Assembly: GCF_012933655.1 (NCBI RefSeq)
Contig: NZ_JABBJJ010000008.1
Coordinates: forward strand, 1 to 64,000
DNA length: 64,000 bases
DNA from: Pyxidicoccus fallax
GTDB lineage: Bacteria; Myxococcota; Myxococcia; Myxococcales; Myxococcaceae
Direction of reading: 5' to 3'
Made by a program: the position numbers and the translations under genes. Position 1 is the first letter of the stretch, and every line of letters begins with the position of its first letter. Below the pieces are notes generated by a model that was given only the letters and a program-made list of their open reading frames with translations, was not told the DNA's origin and did no database searches. Shown one piece after another: positions 17,551 to 25,712 of this stretch.

Positions 17551-18015
17551 CTAGATGTGCTTCTTGCACACCCCGCACTTGGGCTTCTCTTCGGTGTCGC
17601 TCATGGCCATCACCGGCCCCTGCATGACGGGGAAGGGCGGGGTGTTCTTGTCGTTGTGGAGCATCAGGTCGAACGCGCGCGCCACGTTCTTTCCCTCGAA
17701 CTTCACGTCGAAGGAGAAGTTGACGAACTCGGCCTTGCCCTTGGTCTTGCTGGAGGCCACGCCGCCGCCCGCGGTGCCCGCCTCGTCGCCGGTGCTCGTC
17801 TTGAAGTTCGAGTCCTTCACGCACACCGGGTTGCCGGCCACGGACACCTTCTTGGTGCCCTTGTCCGTGTCCGACGACTGGGCGATGTTCGGGTACGGGA
17901 TGGGCACGGGGCCCGCGGGGCTGGGCGTCTTGCACACGTCCGGGAAGGCCGAGGTGACACCTCCGCTGTCCTTCGTCACCACGGACATCTTGTTCACACC
18001 GGTATTGACGGGCAT
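17551..18015 (-). CDS. DUF4150 PAAR-like spike protein, left copy
   Basis: 154-residue PAAR-like domain. It starts MPVNTGVNKMSVVTKDSGG, chosen because GGAGG lies 9 nt upstream. Core motifs are DVCKTPSPAGPVPIPYPN (the DUF4150 signature) and VAGNPVCVKDSNF. The C-terminus has CGVCKKH, a possible metal-binding pair. DUF4150 proteins sit at the tip of the T6SS tube and carry effectors. The first 133 residues are almost identical to the product of 24695, with only about five differences, while the last 21 residues diverge. This suggests recent duplication or gene conversion with divergent cargo-specific tails. Confidence 0.88.
   Translation of the reverse strand: MPVNTGVNKMSVVTKDSGGVTSAFPDVCKTPSPAGPVPIPYPNIAQSSDTDKGTKKVSVAGNPVCVKDSNFKTSTGDEAGTAGGGVASSKTKGKAEFVNFSFDVKFEGKNVARAFDLMLHNDKNTPPFPVMQGPVMAMSDTEEKPKCGVCKKHI
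17616..18015 (-). repeat. left arm of a 400-bp inverted repeat
   Basis: The first 400 bp of this DUF4150 gene match the plus-strand copy at 24695-25094 without indels and with only scattered substitutions, including an uninterrupted identical stretch of about 88 bp around the codons for VSVAGNPVCVKDS. Identity ends abruptly in the codons after QGP. The arms are in inverted orientation about 6.7 kb apart and bracket DUF2169 and the whole retron. Confidence 0.85.
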
Positions 18016-18148
18016 GGCGTGCACCTCCAGGGAAGGCGCAGATTACCGCGCCGGGCCCACACGGCGCGAGCACCCGGCGGCTCGTCCTTCAGGGCCATTG
18101 GGACCTCAGGTGTGAATCCCCGCAAGCCTTGGAACCCAGGCCGGAAGT

Positions 18149-19183
18149 TCAGGCCTTCTTCGGGCGGGAGACCCCTTCCGCGGTCACCTTCAGTCCGCGC
18201 ACGTCATGGAGGCCCTCGTCGAGCACCACGTGCCCGCGCCACATCAGCAGCACCTGCTCCGCGTCCGTGTCGAGGATGACGGTGTCCAGGTGCATCTCGG
18301 GCTTCGCGTCCACGCCGCTGGTCCTCTCCACGGTGACGACCGGAGCCGCCTGCCCGGGAAGCGCGAACGACAGCCGGCCCTTCGGCGAGGCGCCCGCGAT
18401 GATGACCGGCTCATCTCCCTTCAGGTAGCCAGGGGTGACGAGGCCCGGTGCCGCCGCGTTGAAGAAGCGCCGGTCGAAGTCCTTGGGGAGCAGCGGCTTG
18501 CGCGTCTTGTTCCACGCCTCGTCATACGTGCCCGCGAGCTTCGCGCGTGGCTGCCAGTCCGGCGAGGTGAAGCCGAAGCCCACGGGCGTCACCTTCTGGC
18601 CGAACTCGCGCAGCGGCTCCGCCGGGTCCTCCAGGTTGGGCAGCTTCAAGCCCTCCTCGAAGTGACGCGGGCTGGCGCGGAAGCCCACGCCCACGGGGTT
18701 GCGCGGCTCGAAGGTGGGCTTCGCCGCGTCCGTCCTGTCCCAGCCGCCGAAGGCGCGCTCCCAGGTGAGGGGCAGCGTGTCGAAGGGCAGCGGCTTCGTC
18801 GCGGTGACGCGGCCCATGCTCCGGAACCACGTCCGCTCGCCCACCACGCGCACGGCCTTCTTGAGCGGGCCCACCTGGAGCGCCACCAACCCCTCCGTGG
18901 CGCCCTTCTGTGGCGGGTACGCATGGCCGATGAGCACCACGTCCGTGGCGAGCTTGATGAACGCGGTGCTCGGCTCGTACTTGTCGCTGGACTCGCCAGG
19001 CTTGCCCCAGGGCTCGCCGCTCCACTTCACCGGCGGCTGCTCGTCCGCGAGCTTCAGGCCGGCGTCGCCGAGGGCGTAGGTGGCCTTCACCACGAGCAGC
19101 AGCAACGGCCTCACCTCCTCGTCGGCGAGGCCCATCATGTCGAAGGCGAAGGGAGTCTCGTTCTCGAGGGTCGGGTGTCCCAT
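18149..19183 (-). CDS. DUF2169 family T6SS accessory protein
   Basis: 344-residue protein. The start MGHPTLENETPFAF is family-typical: DUF2169 proteins open with N.TPF and DE.G. Motifs include VVKATYALGDAG, WFRSMGRVTATKPLPFDTLPLTWERAFGG (the conserved ERAFGG), RNPVGVGF, and PDWQPRAKLAGTYDEAWNKTRKPLLPKDFDRRFFNAA. The last block is the DUF2169 hallmark with W..RA...GTYD..W...R.P.LP.DFD..FFN.A. It acts with PAAR-like proteins and TIGR02270 in T6SS effector delivery. It is transcribed away from the retron RT and towards DUF4150. Confidence 0.9.
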   Translation of the reverse strand: MGHPTLENETPFAFDMMGLADEEVRPLLLLVVKATYALGDAGLKLADEQPPVKWSGEPWGKPGESSDKYEPSTAFIKLATDVVLIGHAYPPQKGATEGLVALQVGPLKKAVRVVGERTWFRSMGRVTATKPLPFDTLPLTWERAFGGWDRTDAAKPTFEPRNPVGVGFRASPRHFEEGLKLPNLEDPAEPLREFGQKVTPVGFGFTSPDWQPRAKLAGTYDEAWNKTRKPLLPKDFDRRFFNAAAPGLVTPGYLKGDEPVIIAGASPKGRLSFALPGQAAPVVTVERTSGVDAKPEMHLDTVILDTDAEQVLLMWRGHVVLDEGLHDVRGLKVTAEGVSRPKKA

Positions 19184-19221
19184 GGCGCGGTGACGCCAGA
19201 GTGTAGCACCGTGTGAAACAG

Positions 19222-20871
19222 CTACGAGCCGGCCGAGGCCTGCTTCCCGCTCCGCAGCGCCTCGAACGCCTCCAGCAGCTTGAGGCCCTTGGGCTTGTCC
19301 ACCATGCAGACGTAGGCAATCTTCCCGTGGAGCCACGCCTCGAAGTCGGGCCGGTTCTCGCGGTTCTGCGCGGCGAGGCCCGTCGTCTTCGCCTGGTGGA
19401 GGATGGCGCGCAGCCGGCGCACCTCCTCGCGCGGCACGGAGAGCTTCTCGTTCACCACGATGCCGGTGACGCTCTGCCGGCCGCCCACGCGCTGCACGCG
19501 GCCCTTGTTGGGGTTGAGCGCGAAGCCCTCTTCTTCCGCGACGTGGCGGACGGCGGCCATGAGGAAGGGCACCTGCTCCCGCTTGCCGGCGGGCGCGGAG
19601 AACGTCAGGTCATCCGCGTAGCGCGTGTACTCCCAGCCCAGCTTCGCCATGCGCCCGCGCAGCCGCCGGTCCAGCTTGCGCGCCACCTGGTTCGACAGCG
19701 CCGGGCTGGTGCACGCGCCCTGCGGCAGGCCGCGCTCCGCCACCGCCACCCAGTAGCGCTTGCCGTCGTAGTCCACCTGCCGCCGGGGTGACTCGGTGCA
19801 CAGGAGCGCGAGCACCGTGGAGACGCTGGGCGAGTAGCCCAGCCGCCGGAAGACGCCCCGCACCCGACGGAAGGTGATGGTGGGGAAGAAGTCCTTCAGG
19901 TCCAGGTTCACCACCACGTCCCGGTCCAGGTGCGCGGCGGCGTTGCTCACCGTCGAGCGGCCCCGGATGAAGCCGTGCGCCGGCGCCTCCGTGGGCAGCG
20001 GCTCCAGGATGTTCTCCAGAATCCACGCCTGTGCCTGCTTCAGCGTGGGCTGCGGCGCGCTCAGGAGGCGCTTGCCGCCGGAGCGCTTGGGCACCTCGAA
20101 GTAGTGGTAGTGCGTCTTCTCCGCCGCCTCCTGGTGGAAGCACAGCCAGCGCAGCTGGGGAATGGAGAGCCCGAGCGCCTTCGCCACGTCCGCGGGGGAG
20201 GACAGCACCGGCAGCTTCGAAGCCTGGAGCGCCTCGATGTTGGAGCGCCGGTCCGCCAGCCCGCTGGAGACGCCGCGCCCGAGAAAGATGATGTCCTCGC
20301 GCTTGCGCCGGGCGATGTCCTCCGCGCGCTGCTGCTTCCGCTCCGCGGACTGGCGCTGCTTCTCCTCCTTGCGCTTCTTCCGCTCCGCGCGGCGCGCCTC
20401 GACGGCCGCCTCCGCCGTCTTCGCCGCGGCGGCATGGGCCAGCCTGTCCGCATCGTGGTGTTTGAGCCACAAGTCACCGACGCGGTGGATTTCCGCGAGC
20501 TGCTCGCGCGTCAGGAAGCCCCGCAGCAGCAGGCCCTTGTCGATGAGCGCGGTGCGCTCGTCGCTCTGCGGCGGAATCGTGTCGACGCGGCCAATCCACG
20601 CCGTGCGCCACGGGACGATTTTCAGCGCCCGCTTCCGGAACTCCTCCGGCGACAGGCCGAGGATGGCCTCGTTTGCCTCGTACGGATTGCGGACCGCGGG
20701 CGCCTGGGGGGCCTGTGCCTGGGGTGGCGTCGCCGTGGACGCCGGAGCGCCGGTGGACGGCGCCGCCGTGCCGGCCGGTGGCGCCGCTGTCGTGCCCTGC
20801 GCGGGCGCGGCGTCTCCCGGGGTGTCCCCACCCGTGAAGAGGCCCTTCAACCGATTCCAGAAGCTGCCCAT
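19222..20871 (-). CDS. retron reverse transcriptase (Mx162 type)
   Basis: 549-residue RNA-directed DNA polymerase that makes branched msDNA from the adjacent msr-msd RNA. A Pro/Ala-rich tail (about 15-60) and a long charged coiled coil (about 150-195, ERKKRKEEKQRQ) precede the fingers/palm. Retron hallmarks are present: NAAAH (residues 310-314), NLDLKDFFPT, QGACTSP, YADD (418-421) and SVTGIVVN, the VTG triplet. The N-terminal extension of about 170 residues is like Mx162/Sa163 RTs of myxobacteria. The msr-msd ends about 18 bp before the ATG, so the RT is translated from the same transcript. There is no maturase or endonuclease domain, which argues against a group II intron. Confidence 0.93.
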   Translation of the reverse strand: MGSFWNRLKGLFTGGDTPGDAAPAQGTTAAPPAGTAAPSTGAPASTATPPQAQAPQAPAVRNPYEANEAILGLSPEEFRKRALKIVPWRTAWIGRVDTIPPQSDERTALIDKGLLLRGFLTREQLAEIHRVGDLWLKHHDADRLAHAAAAKTAEAAVEARRAERKKRKEEKQRQSAERKQQRAEDIARRKREDIIFLGRGVSSGLADRRSNIEALQASKLPVLSSPADVAKALGLSIPQLRWLCFHQEAAEKTHYHYFEVPKRSGGKRLLSAPQPTLKQAQAWILENILEPLPTEAPAHGFIRGRSTVSNAAAHLDRDVVVNLDLKDFFPTITFRRVRGVFRRLGYSPSVSTVLALLCTESPRRQVDYDGKRYWVAVAERGLPQGACTSPALSNQVARKLDRRLRGRMAKLGWEYTRYADDLTFSAPAGKREQVPFLMAAVRHVAEEEGFALNPNKGRVQRVGGRQSVTGIVVNEKLSVPREEVRRLRAILHQAKTTGLAAQNRENRPDFEAWLHGKIAYVCMVDKPKGLKLLEAFEALRSGKQASAGS

Positions 20872-20888
20872 CGCCGTTCCCCGCTCGG

Positions 20889-21134
20889 CGTCCCACCCTT
20901 CAAGGAGTTCCCTTCCAACCCGACTTCAGACGCTGGACCACGGCCGATCACGAGGGGAATCGGGGGCACCGGCTGGCCGAGACCCGCAGGGTCCGGCTGG
21001 TACAGGCCGCCGGTGCCCCTGATTCCCAAAAAGAACATCGGGCGTGGGGACGAATGAGAGAGAGACCACCGCCGCGGCGGAACACCGTGGCATGAAGGGC
21101 TCGAGCGGAAGGGAACTCCTTGAGGGGTGGGACG
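20889..21134 (-). ncRNA. retron msr-msd noncoding RNA
   Basis: The 246-bp gap upstream of the RT is bounded by 28-nt inverted repeats with one mismatch: 20889-20916 and 21107-21134, core CAAGGAGTTCCCTTCC and GGAAGGGAACTCCTTG. These are the a1/a2 repeats. Inside is a long stem of 19 bp with one mismatch (20955-20973 against 21009-21027, GGGAATCGGGGGCACCGGC on plus) and a 35-nt loop carrying its own GACCCGCAGGGTC fold-back. That is the msd hairpin. The msr side has CCGCCGCGGCGG and a UCGAGC context where G at about 21100 is a candidate branch point. Element size and shape match Mx162-type msDNA. Branch position is inferred. Confidence 0.9.
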
Positions 21135-21138
21135 TCAT

Positions 21139-22833
21139 TCACTGAAACACGCGCCCGGCTGGGCCGGGCAAACCCATATCAAATCCCGAGGCCCCGCGCA
21201 GCACGTTGAGCCGCAGCGCCAGCAGGTGGCGGCACGGACCGGCGCGCAGGCCGACCCTGCGGAAGTGCGCGCAGCCGCACTTCGCGCGCGACAAGCCCCC
21301 GTCCAGGTCGAACAGGGCCTCGCATTCCATCTCGGCGACCTTCGCCACGATGACGCGCCGCGCGCCGGACAGGCTCTCCTCGCGCAGGAGCTTCACCTTC
21401 TGCTCCTGGTACAGCCGCCGTCCCTGGACGACCTCCTCGGGCTCGGGGCCGAGGACGGACTCGGACAGGGCCACCGGCATCACCTGCCGCCAGCGGTAGC
21501 TCTGGGCCGCGAAGTCGTAGACGACCTGGCCCTGCTTCGCCAGCAGGTGCAGCGAGCCCAGCAGCGCCTCGCGTGGGGCGGAGACGTGCGAGGCCAGCTC
21601 CGCCAGCGTGGCCCGCTGCACCTCGCGCAGCCGCTGCGTCAGCAGCTCCACCGCCCGGGCATCCGGCCGCGCGTCGCCCGCGAGCAGCTCCAGGCTGGCG
21701 CCGCCCGTCCAGTCGTTGGCCGTCCACCCGGAGAGCGCCAGCACCATCCGCATCTCGCCCATGTGCACGGTCCAGATGCTGGGCAGGCCGGAGCCCAACA
21801 GCTGCACCTCCACGCGCTCGGCGAGCGGCAGCAGTCGCGCCAGTACCATCAGCCGGCGGCGGCCCCAGACCTTGATGTCCTCCTGCGCGGGGCCGTCGTA
21901 CGCCTTGCCGCGGCTCTGCACGGTGACGCCCCAGGGCTCCAGCACCACCGACGCGGGCGCGCCCGGCCGGAGCTGGAAGCGCAGTGAGCGGGGCCCCGTC
22001 TTCTCGCGGTGCCGCTTGAGGTACGTCAGCAGCGAGTAGACGGCGTCCACCGACAGCTCCACCCGCCGCGCCGGCAGCCCCATGGCCGCCTGGAGCTGAC
22101 CGAAGCCGCGCAGCCACGTGGGCGGCAAATCAATCTTCTCCTCGCGGTAGCTGGCGTGGCCCTGCACCTTCACCTCGAAGCCGGTGGGGTCCACCTGCAG
22201 GCGGGTGGGGCGGTAGGTGCGCAGCGTCTGGAAGTGCTCGTACAGCGCCAGCGAGTAGTCCACGTTGGTGGTGCCCGTGGCCGCCTCGGCCTTGCCGCTG
22301 AAGGCGTCGCGGTCCACGAAGAGGCAGCCGTAGCTGGACTCGTCCTTGGCGAAGCACTCGAAGAAGACGACGTCCGGGGCCACCGTCACCACCGGGTCGC
22401 ACGGGACGAGCGCGCGGAAGAGCTCCGGGTCGTTGCGCGACAGCTCGTTCGCCCAGCGCACCCGCGCGTCCCAGTAGAGGCGGTGCATCTTCTGGAAGTC
22501 CGCCTTCAGGTTGGGCGGGATGGGCTCGCGCGACAGCTTCGCCAGCTCGGCCTTCTTCTCCTGGTCGAGCACGGCGCGGCGCAGCTCGTCCTCCTGTCGC
22601 GCTTCCTCCGCCTTCCAGGCCTCGTAGGCGCTCTTGTCCTTCTTCTTGATGCGCAGGTCGCCCACCACCACTTCGTGCAGGGCGCTGATGGCCTCGCGGA
22701 AGCGCAGGGGGTGCTTCAGCTCCTGGTCGAAGAAGACCTGGGGACGGGCGAGGTTGGGCTGGAAGGACAGCGCCGAGCCGCCCGGCACGTCCACCACGCC
22801 GCTGCGTCCGAGGTACTTGAGGTCCAGGTTCAC
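21139..22833 (-). CDS. winged-helix and SWIM zinc-finger protein, retron-associated
   Basis: 564-residue protein. The N-terminal part (about 1-330) is unrecognised and contains a charged helix (SAYEAWKAEEARQEDELRRA). A winged-helix-like segment follows at about 400-470 (LTQRLREVQRATLAELASHV, EALLGSLHLLAKQGQVVYD). Near residue 530 is a SWIM-type zinc site CGCAHFRRVGLRAGPCRH with CxC...CxH. SWIM domains bind nucleic acid or partner proteins. The stop lies 4 bp before the first retron repeat and the start overlaps the HEAT gene by ATGA, so HEAT, SWIM, msr-msd and RT form one unit. Probably part of a tripartite or larger retron defence module. Confidence 0.8.
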   Translation of the reverse strand: MNLDLKYLGRSGVVDVPGGSALSFQPNLARPQVFFDQELKHPLRFREAISALHEVVVGDLRIKKKDKSAYEAWKAEEARQEDELRRAVLDQEKKAELAKLSREPIPPNLKADFQKMHRLYWDARVRWANELSRNDPELFRALVPCDPVVTVAPDVVFFECFAKDESSYGCLFVDRDAFSGKAEAATGTTNVDYSLALYEHFQTLRTYRPTRLQVDPTGFEVKVQGHASYREEKIDLPPTWLRGFGQLQAAMGLPARRVELSVDAVYSLLTYLKRHREKTGPRSLRFQLRPGAPASVVLEPWGVTVQSRGKAYDGPAQEDIKVWGRRRLMVLARLLPLAERVEVQLLGSGLPSIWTVHMGEMRMVLALSGWTANDWTGGASLELLAGDARPDARAVELLTQRLREVQRATLAELASHVSAPREALLGSLHLLAKQGQVVYDFAAQSYRWRQVMPVALSESVLGPEPEEVVQGRRLYQEQKVKLLREESLSGARRVIVAKVAEMECEALFDLDGGLSRAKCGCAHFRRVGLRAGPCRHLLALRLNVLRGASGFDMGLPGPAGRVFQ

Positions 22834-24578
22834 GAGGTCACCTCGTCACCGACGAGCTTCAGCTCCGGCAGCACGCGCGAGAGGGCGTCGCGCAGCGCGG
22901 GCCGCTGGAAGGCGACCCGGGACAGCGAGGCCAGCGCCGAGCGCCGCTCCGGGGCGCGGATGCTGCGCAGCGCGAAGCCGAGGATGGGCAGCAGGGCCTC
23001 CGCCTCGTCGGGCTCGCGGATGACGCGCTCGGCGAGCTGGTTCGTGGCGAGCTGCCGCGTCCTTCCACCCCGGTGCACCGCGAGCACCGCCGTGGCCCAC
23101 AGGTGCTGGAGGCTCTGCGGGGTGAAGGCCTTCTCCTTCTTCGCGAGCGAGCGCAGGAGGGCCTCGCGCACGTCGTCGTAGGGGCTCTCCGACATGGCGG
23201 TCCAGAGCACCGGGCTGTCACCGAACCGCGCTTCCTTCTCCATCAGCTCCAGCGCGCGGGCGCGCACGTCGGCGTGGCGGGCGTCGAGCAGCTCGCGGAC
23301 GAGCTCGGGCTTCGCGGCGTCGAAGCGCGGCAGGAGCTGGCACACCCAGTCGATGCCCTCGGCGCGGACGCTCGGCGCCTCGGCGCGCGTCAGGCGCAGC
23401 AGGAAGCCGAGGTCGTCCGCGCTGGCGATGCGCTTGCCCTTCGCCCACCGCAGCCCCAGCTCCGCCACCGGCGCGGCCCGCGCGCACGCGAGCTCCAGGC
23501 ACTGGAAGAGGGTGAGGCGCTCGGGGGCGACGGTCTTCTCCACCAGCTCACACAGGAGGGGCAGCGCCACCGGGTGGTTGATCTCCAGGAGCGACAGCCA
23601 CTCCTTCACGGGCACCCGCTCCAGCCCGGACGCCGACTGGAGGAGTTCCACCGCGAAGCCCTGCACCTCCTCGTGGGCGCTGTCGAGCAGCGGCCGGAGC
23701 TGGCCGAGGGTGAGGCCGCGAAGCTCCTGGGCGTACTCGCGCTTGAGGACTTCGACGCAGAACGTCCGGACGGTGCGGCTGCGGGCGGTGGTGAGCAGGT
23801 CGAGCAGCGCGTCGCGGCAGCCGCGCCACGCCTCGGGGCAGAAGGGCGCGGGCTGGAGGTCGGCCAGCGTGTGCCCGTCGGCCACGGTGATGCCCTTGGG
23901 CTCGCGCACGAGCACCGGAGAGCCGTGGTAGAGCGCGTGCATCAGCCCCCAGGCGTCGATGAGGCGCTCGGGTTTGCTCAGGTGCTCGTCCTGGTAGAGG
24001 GCGAGCACGGGGCGGATGGCGCTGGCGTACCGGGCCACGTTGCCGCCGTTCTTCTTCTTCCGGAAGTAGCGCCAGGCCCGCCGCTGCAGGTACTGGCGCG
24101 TGGCGCGGGAGAAGCGCGGCAGGGGCCGGTAGAGGATGTAGCCCTCCTTGGAGCGCTTGGGCGACTTGTACGTGCCCTGCCGTTTCGCGCGCGGAGGCAC
24201 CGTGGGGTCCCACCCCAGGGCCCAGTCTTCCGTCGGCTGGCGGGTGCGCCAGTCCCAGCTCGTGAACTTGTGGAGCTCGCGCCGGGCGAGCCGGTCGAAG
24301 GCCACGAGGAAGTGCCCCATGACCTCGTCGTCTTCCTTGGCCTCGGCGCGCTTGAAGAGGGCCTTCACCAGGGCGCGGTGCCCGGGCCGGTCGCACCCGT
24401 CGTCGATGTAGCGGAGCAGGGCCTGACGCGCGAAGGGACGCGCGTCACCGTACCAGCGCTCCGCGAAGGCCTGGAGCTTCCGCTCCGAGCGGCTCCGGAA
24501 GAGTTCCTCGACGAAGCGCGCGTCACCTGTTGCGTAGTACTCCTCGAGGAGCAGCGTCGAGGCGGAGTCGGAGTTCAT
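22830..24578 (-). CDS. HEAT/ARM-repeat protein, retron-associated
   Basis: 582-residue, mainly helical protein with recurrent 30-40-residue helical hairpins. Examples are FVEELFRSRSERKLQAFAERWYG, LALCELVEKT-like LPLLCELVEKTVAP, LVRELLDARHADVRARALELMEK, DVREALLRSLAKKEKAF and RRSALASLSRVAF, a HEAT-like superhelix. A basic Arg/Lys-rich insert sits at about 130-185 (RRAWRYFRKKKNGG). No enzymatic motif found. First gene of the minus-strand retron operon, overlapping the SWIM gene by 4 bp. The likely role is scaffold or sensor for the RT-msDNA complex; this is inferred from position. Confidence 0.75.
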   Translation of the reverse strand: MNSDSASTLLLEEYYATGDARFVEELFRSRSERKLQAFAERWYGDARPFARQALLRYIDDGCDRPGHRALVKALFKRAEAKEDDEVMGHFLVAFDRLARRELHKFTSWDWRTRQPTEDWALGWDPTVPPRAKRQGTYKSPKRSKEGYILYRPLPRFSRATRQYLQRRAWRYFRKKKNGGNVARYASAIRPVLALYQDEHLSKPERLIDAWGLMHALYHGSPVLVREPKGITVADGHTLADLQPAPFCPEAWRGCRDALLDLLTTARSRTVRTFCVEVLKREYAQELRGLTLGQLRPLLDSAHEEVQGFAVELLQSASGLERVPVKEWLSLLEINHPVALPLLCELVEKTVAPERLTLFQCLELACARAAPVAELGLRWAKGKRIASADDLGFLLRLTRAEAPSVRAEGIDWVCQLLPRFDAAKPELVRELLDARHADVRARALELMEKEARFGDSPVLWTAMSESPYDDVREALLRSLAKKEKAFTPQSLQHLWATAVLAVHRGGRTRQLATNQLAERVIREPDEAEALLPILGFALRSIRAPERRSALASLSRVAFQRPALRDALSRVLPELKLVGDEVTS

Positions 24579-24694
24579 GACGAGCCCTGCACGTTAGCCG
24601 ATTTCGACACCGTCCAATACCCGGCTTTGCACCGGCGGGTGATTGAGACGTCTTGATTCGAGGGCTCAGGCTGCCTCGTCACGGAGGTTCGCTC

Positions 24695-25094
24695 ATGCCC
24701 ACGAATACCGGTGTGAACAAGATGTCCGTGGTGACGAAGGACAGCGGCGGCGTCACCGTGGCCTTTCCGGATGTGTGCAAGACGCCCAGCCCCGCGGGGC
24801 CGGTGCCCATTCCGTACCCGAACATCGCCCAGTCGTCGGACACGGACAAGGGCACCAAGAAGGTGTCCGTGGCCGGCAACCCGGTGTGCGTGAAGGACTC
24901 CAACTTCAAGATGAGCACCGGCGACGAGGCGGGCACCGCGGGCGGCGGCGTGGCCTCCAGCAAGACGAAGGGCAAGGCCGAGTTCGTCAACTTCTCCTTC
25001 GACGTCCAGTTCGAGGGGAAGAACGTGGCGCGCGCCTTCGACCTGATGCTCCACAACGACAAGAACACGCCGCCGTTCCCCGTCATCCAGGGCC
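24695..25094 (+). repeat. right arm of a 400-bp inverted repeat
   Basis: Counterpart of 17616-18015 in inverted orientation. The match covers the start of the DUF4150 gene through the codons for QGP and ends there. Upstream sequences of the two copies do not match, so the boundary is at the start codon, consistent with gene conversion limited to the conserved domain. Confidence 0.85.
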
Positions 25095-25159
25095 CTGTCG
25101 TCGCCAGAGGAGAAGGCAAGAAGGAGCCCGCGTGCGTCGTCTGCAAGGAGAAGCTGTAG
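24695..25159 (+). CDS. DUF4150 PAAR-like spike protein, right copy
   Basis: 154-residue PAAR-like protein, near-identical to the left copy for 133 residues (only positions such as 3, 22 and 73 differ) but with a different tail ending PACVVCKEKL. ATG at 24695, with GGAGG about 10 nt upstream. It heads a plus-strand operon with DUF6484, AHH nuclease and immunity genes at 17-18-bp gaps or overlaps. It probably tips the T6SS needle and carries the downstream AHH toxin. It is divergent from the retron operon across a 116-bp region. Confidence 0.88.
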   Translation: MPTNTGVNKMSVVTKDSGGVTVAFPDVCKTPSPAGPVPIPYPNIAQSSDTDKGTKKVSVAGNPVCVKDSNFKMSTGDEAGTAGGGVASSKTKGKAEFVNFSFDVQFEGKNVARAFDLMLHNDKNTPPFPVIQGPVVARGEGKKEPACVVCKEKL

Positions 25160-25175
25160 GAGAGCGAGGTGCGCC

Positions 25176-25694
25176 ATGGGAAGCAGGGAGACGCAACCGG
25201 CTCAGGCCACGGACGTGCTCGACGAGGAGGAGCCCATCCTCGCGCCCCTGGTGGGCCAGGTGGTGGGCGTGACGGAGGCCGGGCTGCTGCTGGTGGACTT
25301 TCCGGGAAACCGTCGTGGCGCCTTGCCCGCGCGCACCGCGCTCGAGCTCGATGTCGAGGCGCGACAGCGGGCCGTGGCACTGCGCCAGGAGGCCGTGCTG
25401 CTCTTCGAGCGGGGAGAGCCGGCGCTGCCTCTGCTCGTCGGGCTGCTCCCGCCACCCAGCGAGACGCCGCTGACGGATGCGCTGCTGGCCACGTCCCTTC
25501 CCGTGGCTTCCGCCGAGGCCGACCTGGATGGCAAGCGGCTGGTGCTCGAGGGGCGGGAGGAGGTCGTGCTCCGCTGTGGCAAGGCCTCCCTGACGCTCCG
25601 GCATGACGGGCAGGTGTTGCTGCGCGGCGTGAACATCCGCGCCGACGCGGAGGAGGTTCATCGCATCCGGGGCGGCAAGGTGCAGATCAACTGA
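25176..25694 (+). CDS. DUF6484 domain protein, right copy
   Basis: 172-residue DUF6484 protein (LVGQVVGVTEAGLLLVDFPG, AVLLFERGEPALPLLVGLL, VVLRCGKASLTLRHDGQVLL, ending RGGKVQIN). Its C-terminal repeats resemble the VgrG-type beta needle. It is 17 bp after DUF4150 and 18 bp before the AHH toxin gene. Divergence from the left copy at 16871 is much greater than between the two DUF4150 genes, which means the DUF4150 similarity is not just recent duplication of the whole cluster. Confidence 0.83.
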   Translation: MGSRETQPAQATDVLDEEEPILAPLVGQVVGVTEAGLLLVDFPGNRRGALPARTALELDVEARQRAVALRQEAVLLFERGEPALPLLVGLLPPPSETPLTDALLATSLPVASAEADLDGKRLVLEGREEVVLRCGKASLTLRHDGQVLLRGVNIRADAEEVHRIRGGKVQIN

Positions 25695-25712
25695 GCGCCA
25701 GGGGGAGGTCGC

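Noticed and set aside
19222-20871. Group II intron maturase
   Set aside because: No maturase X or endonuclease domain, and retron-specific NAxxH and VTG motifs plus msr-msd identify a retron.
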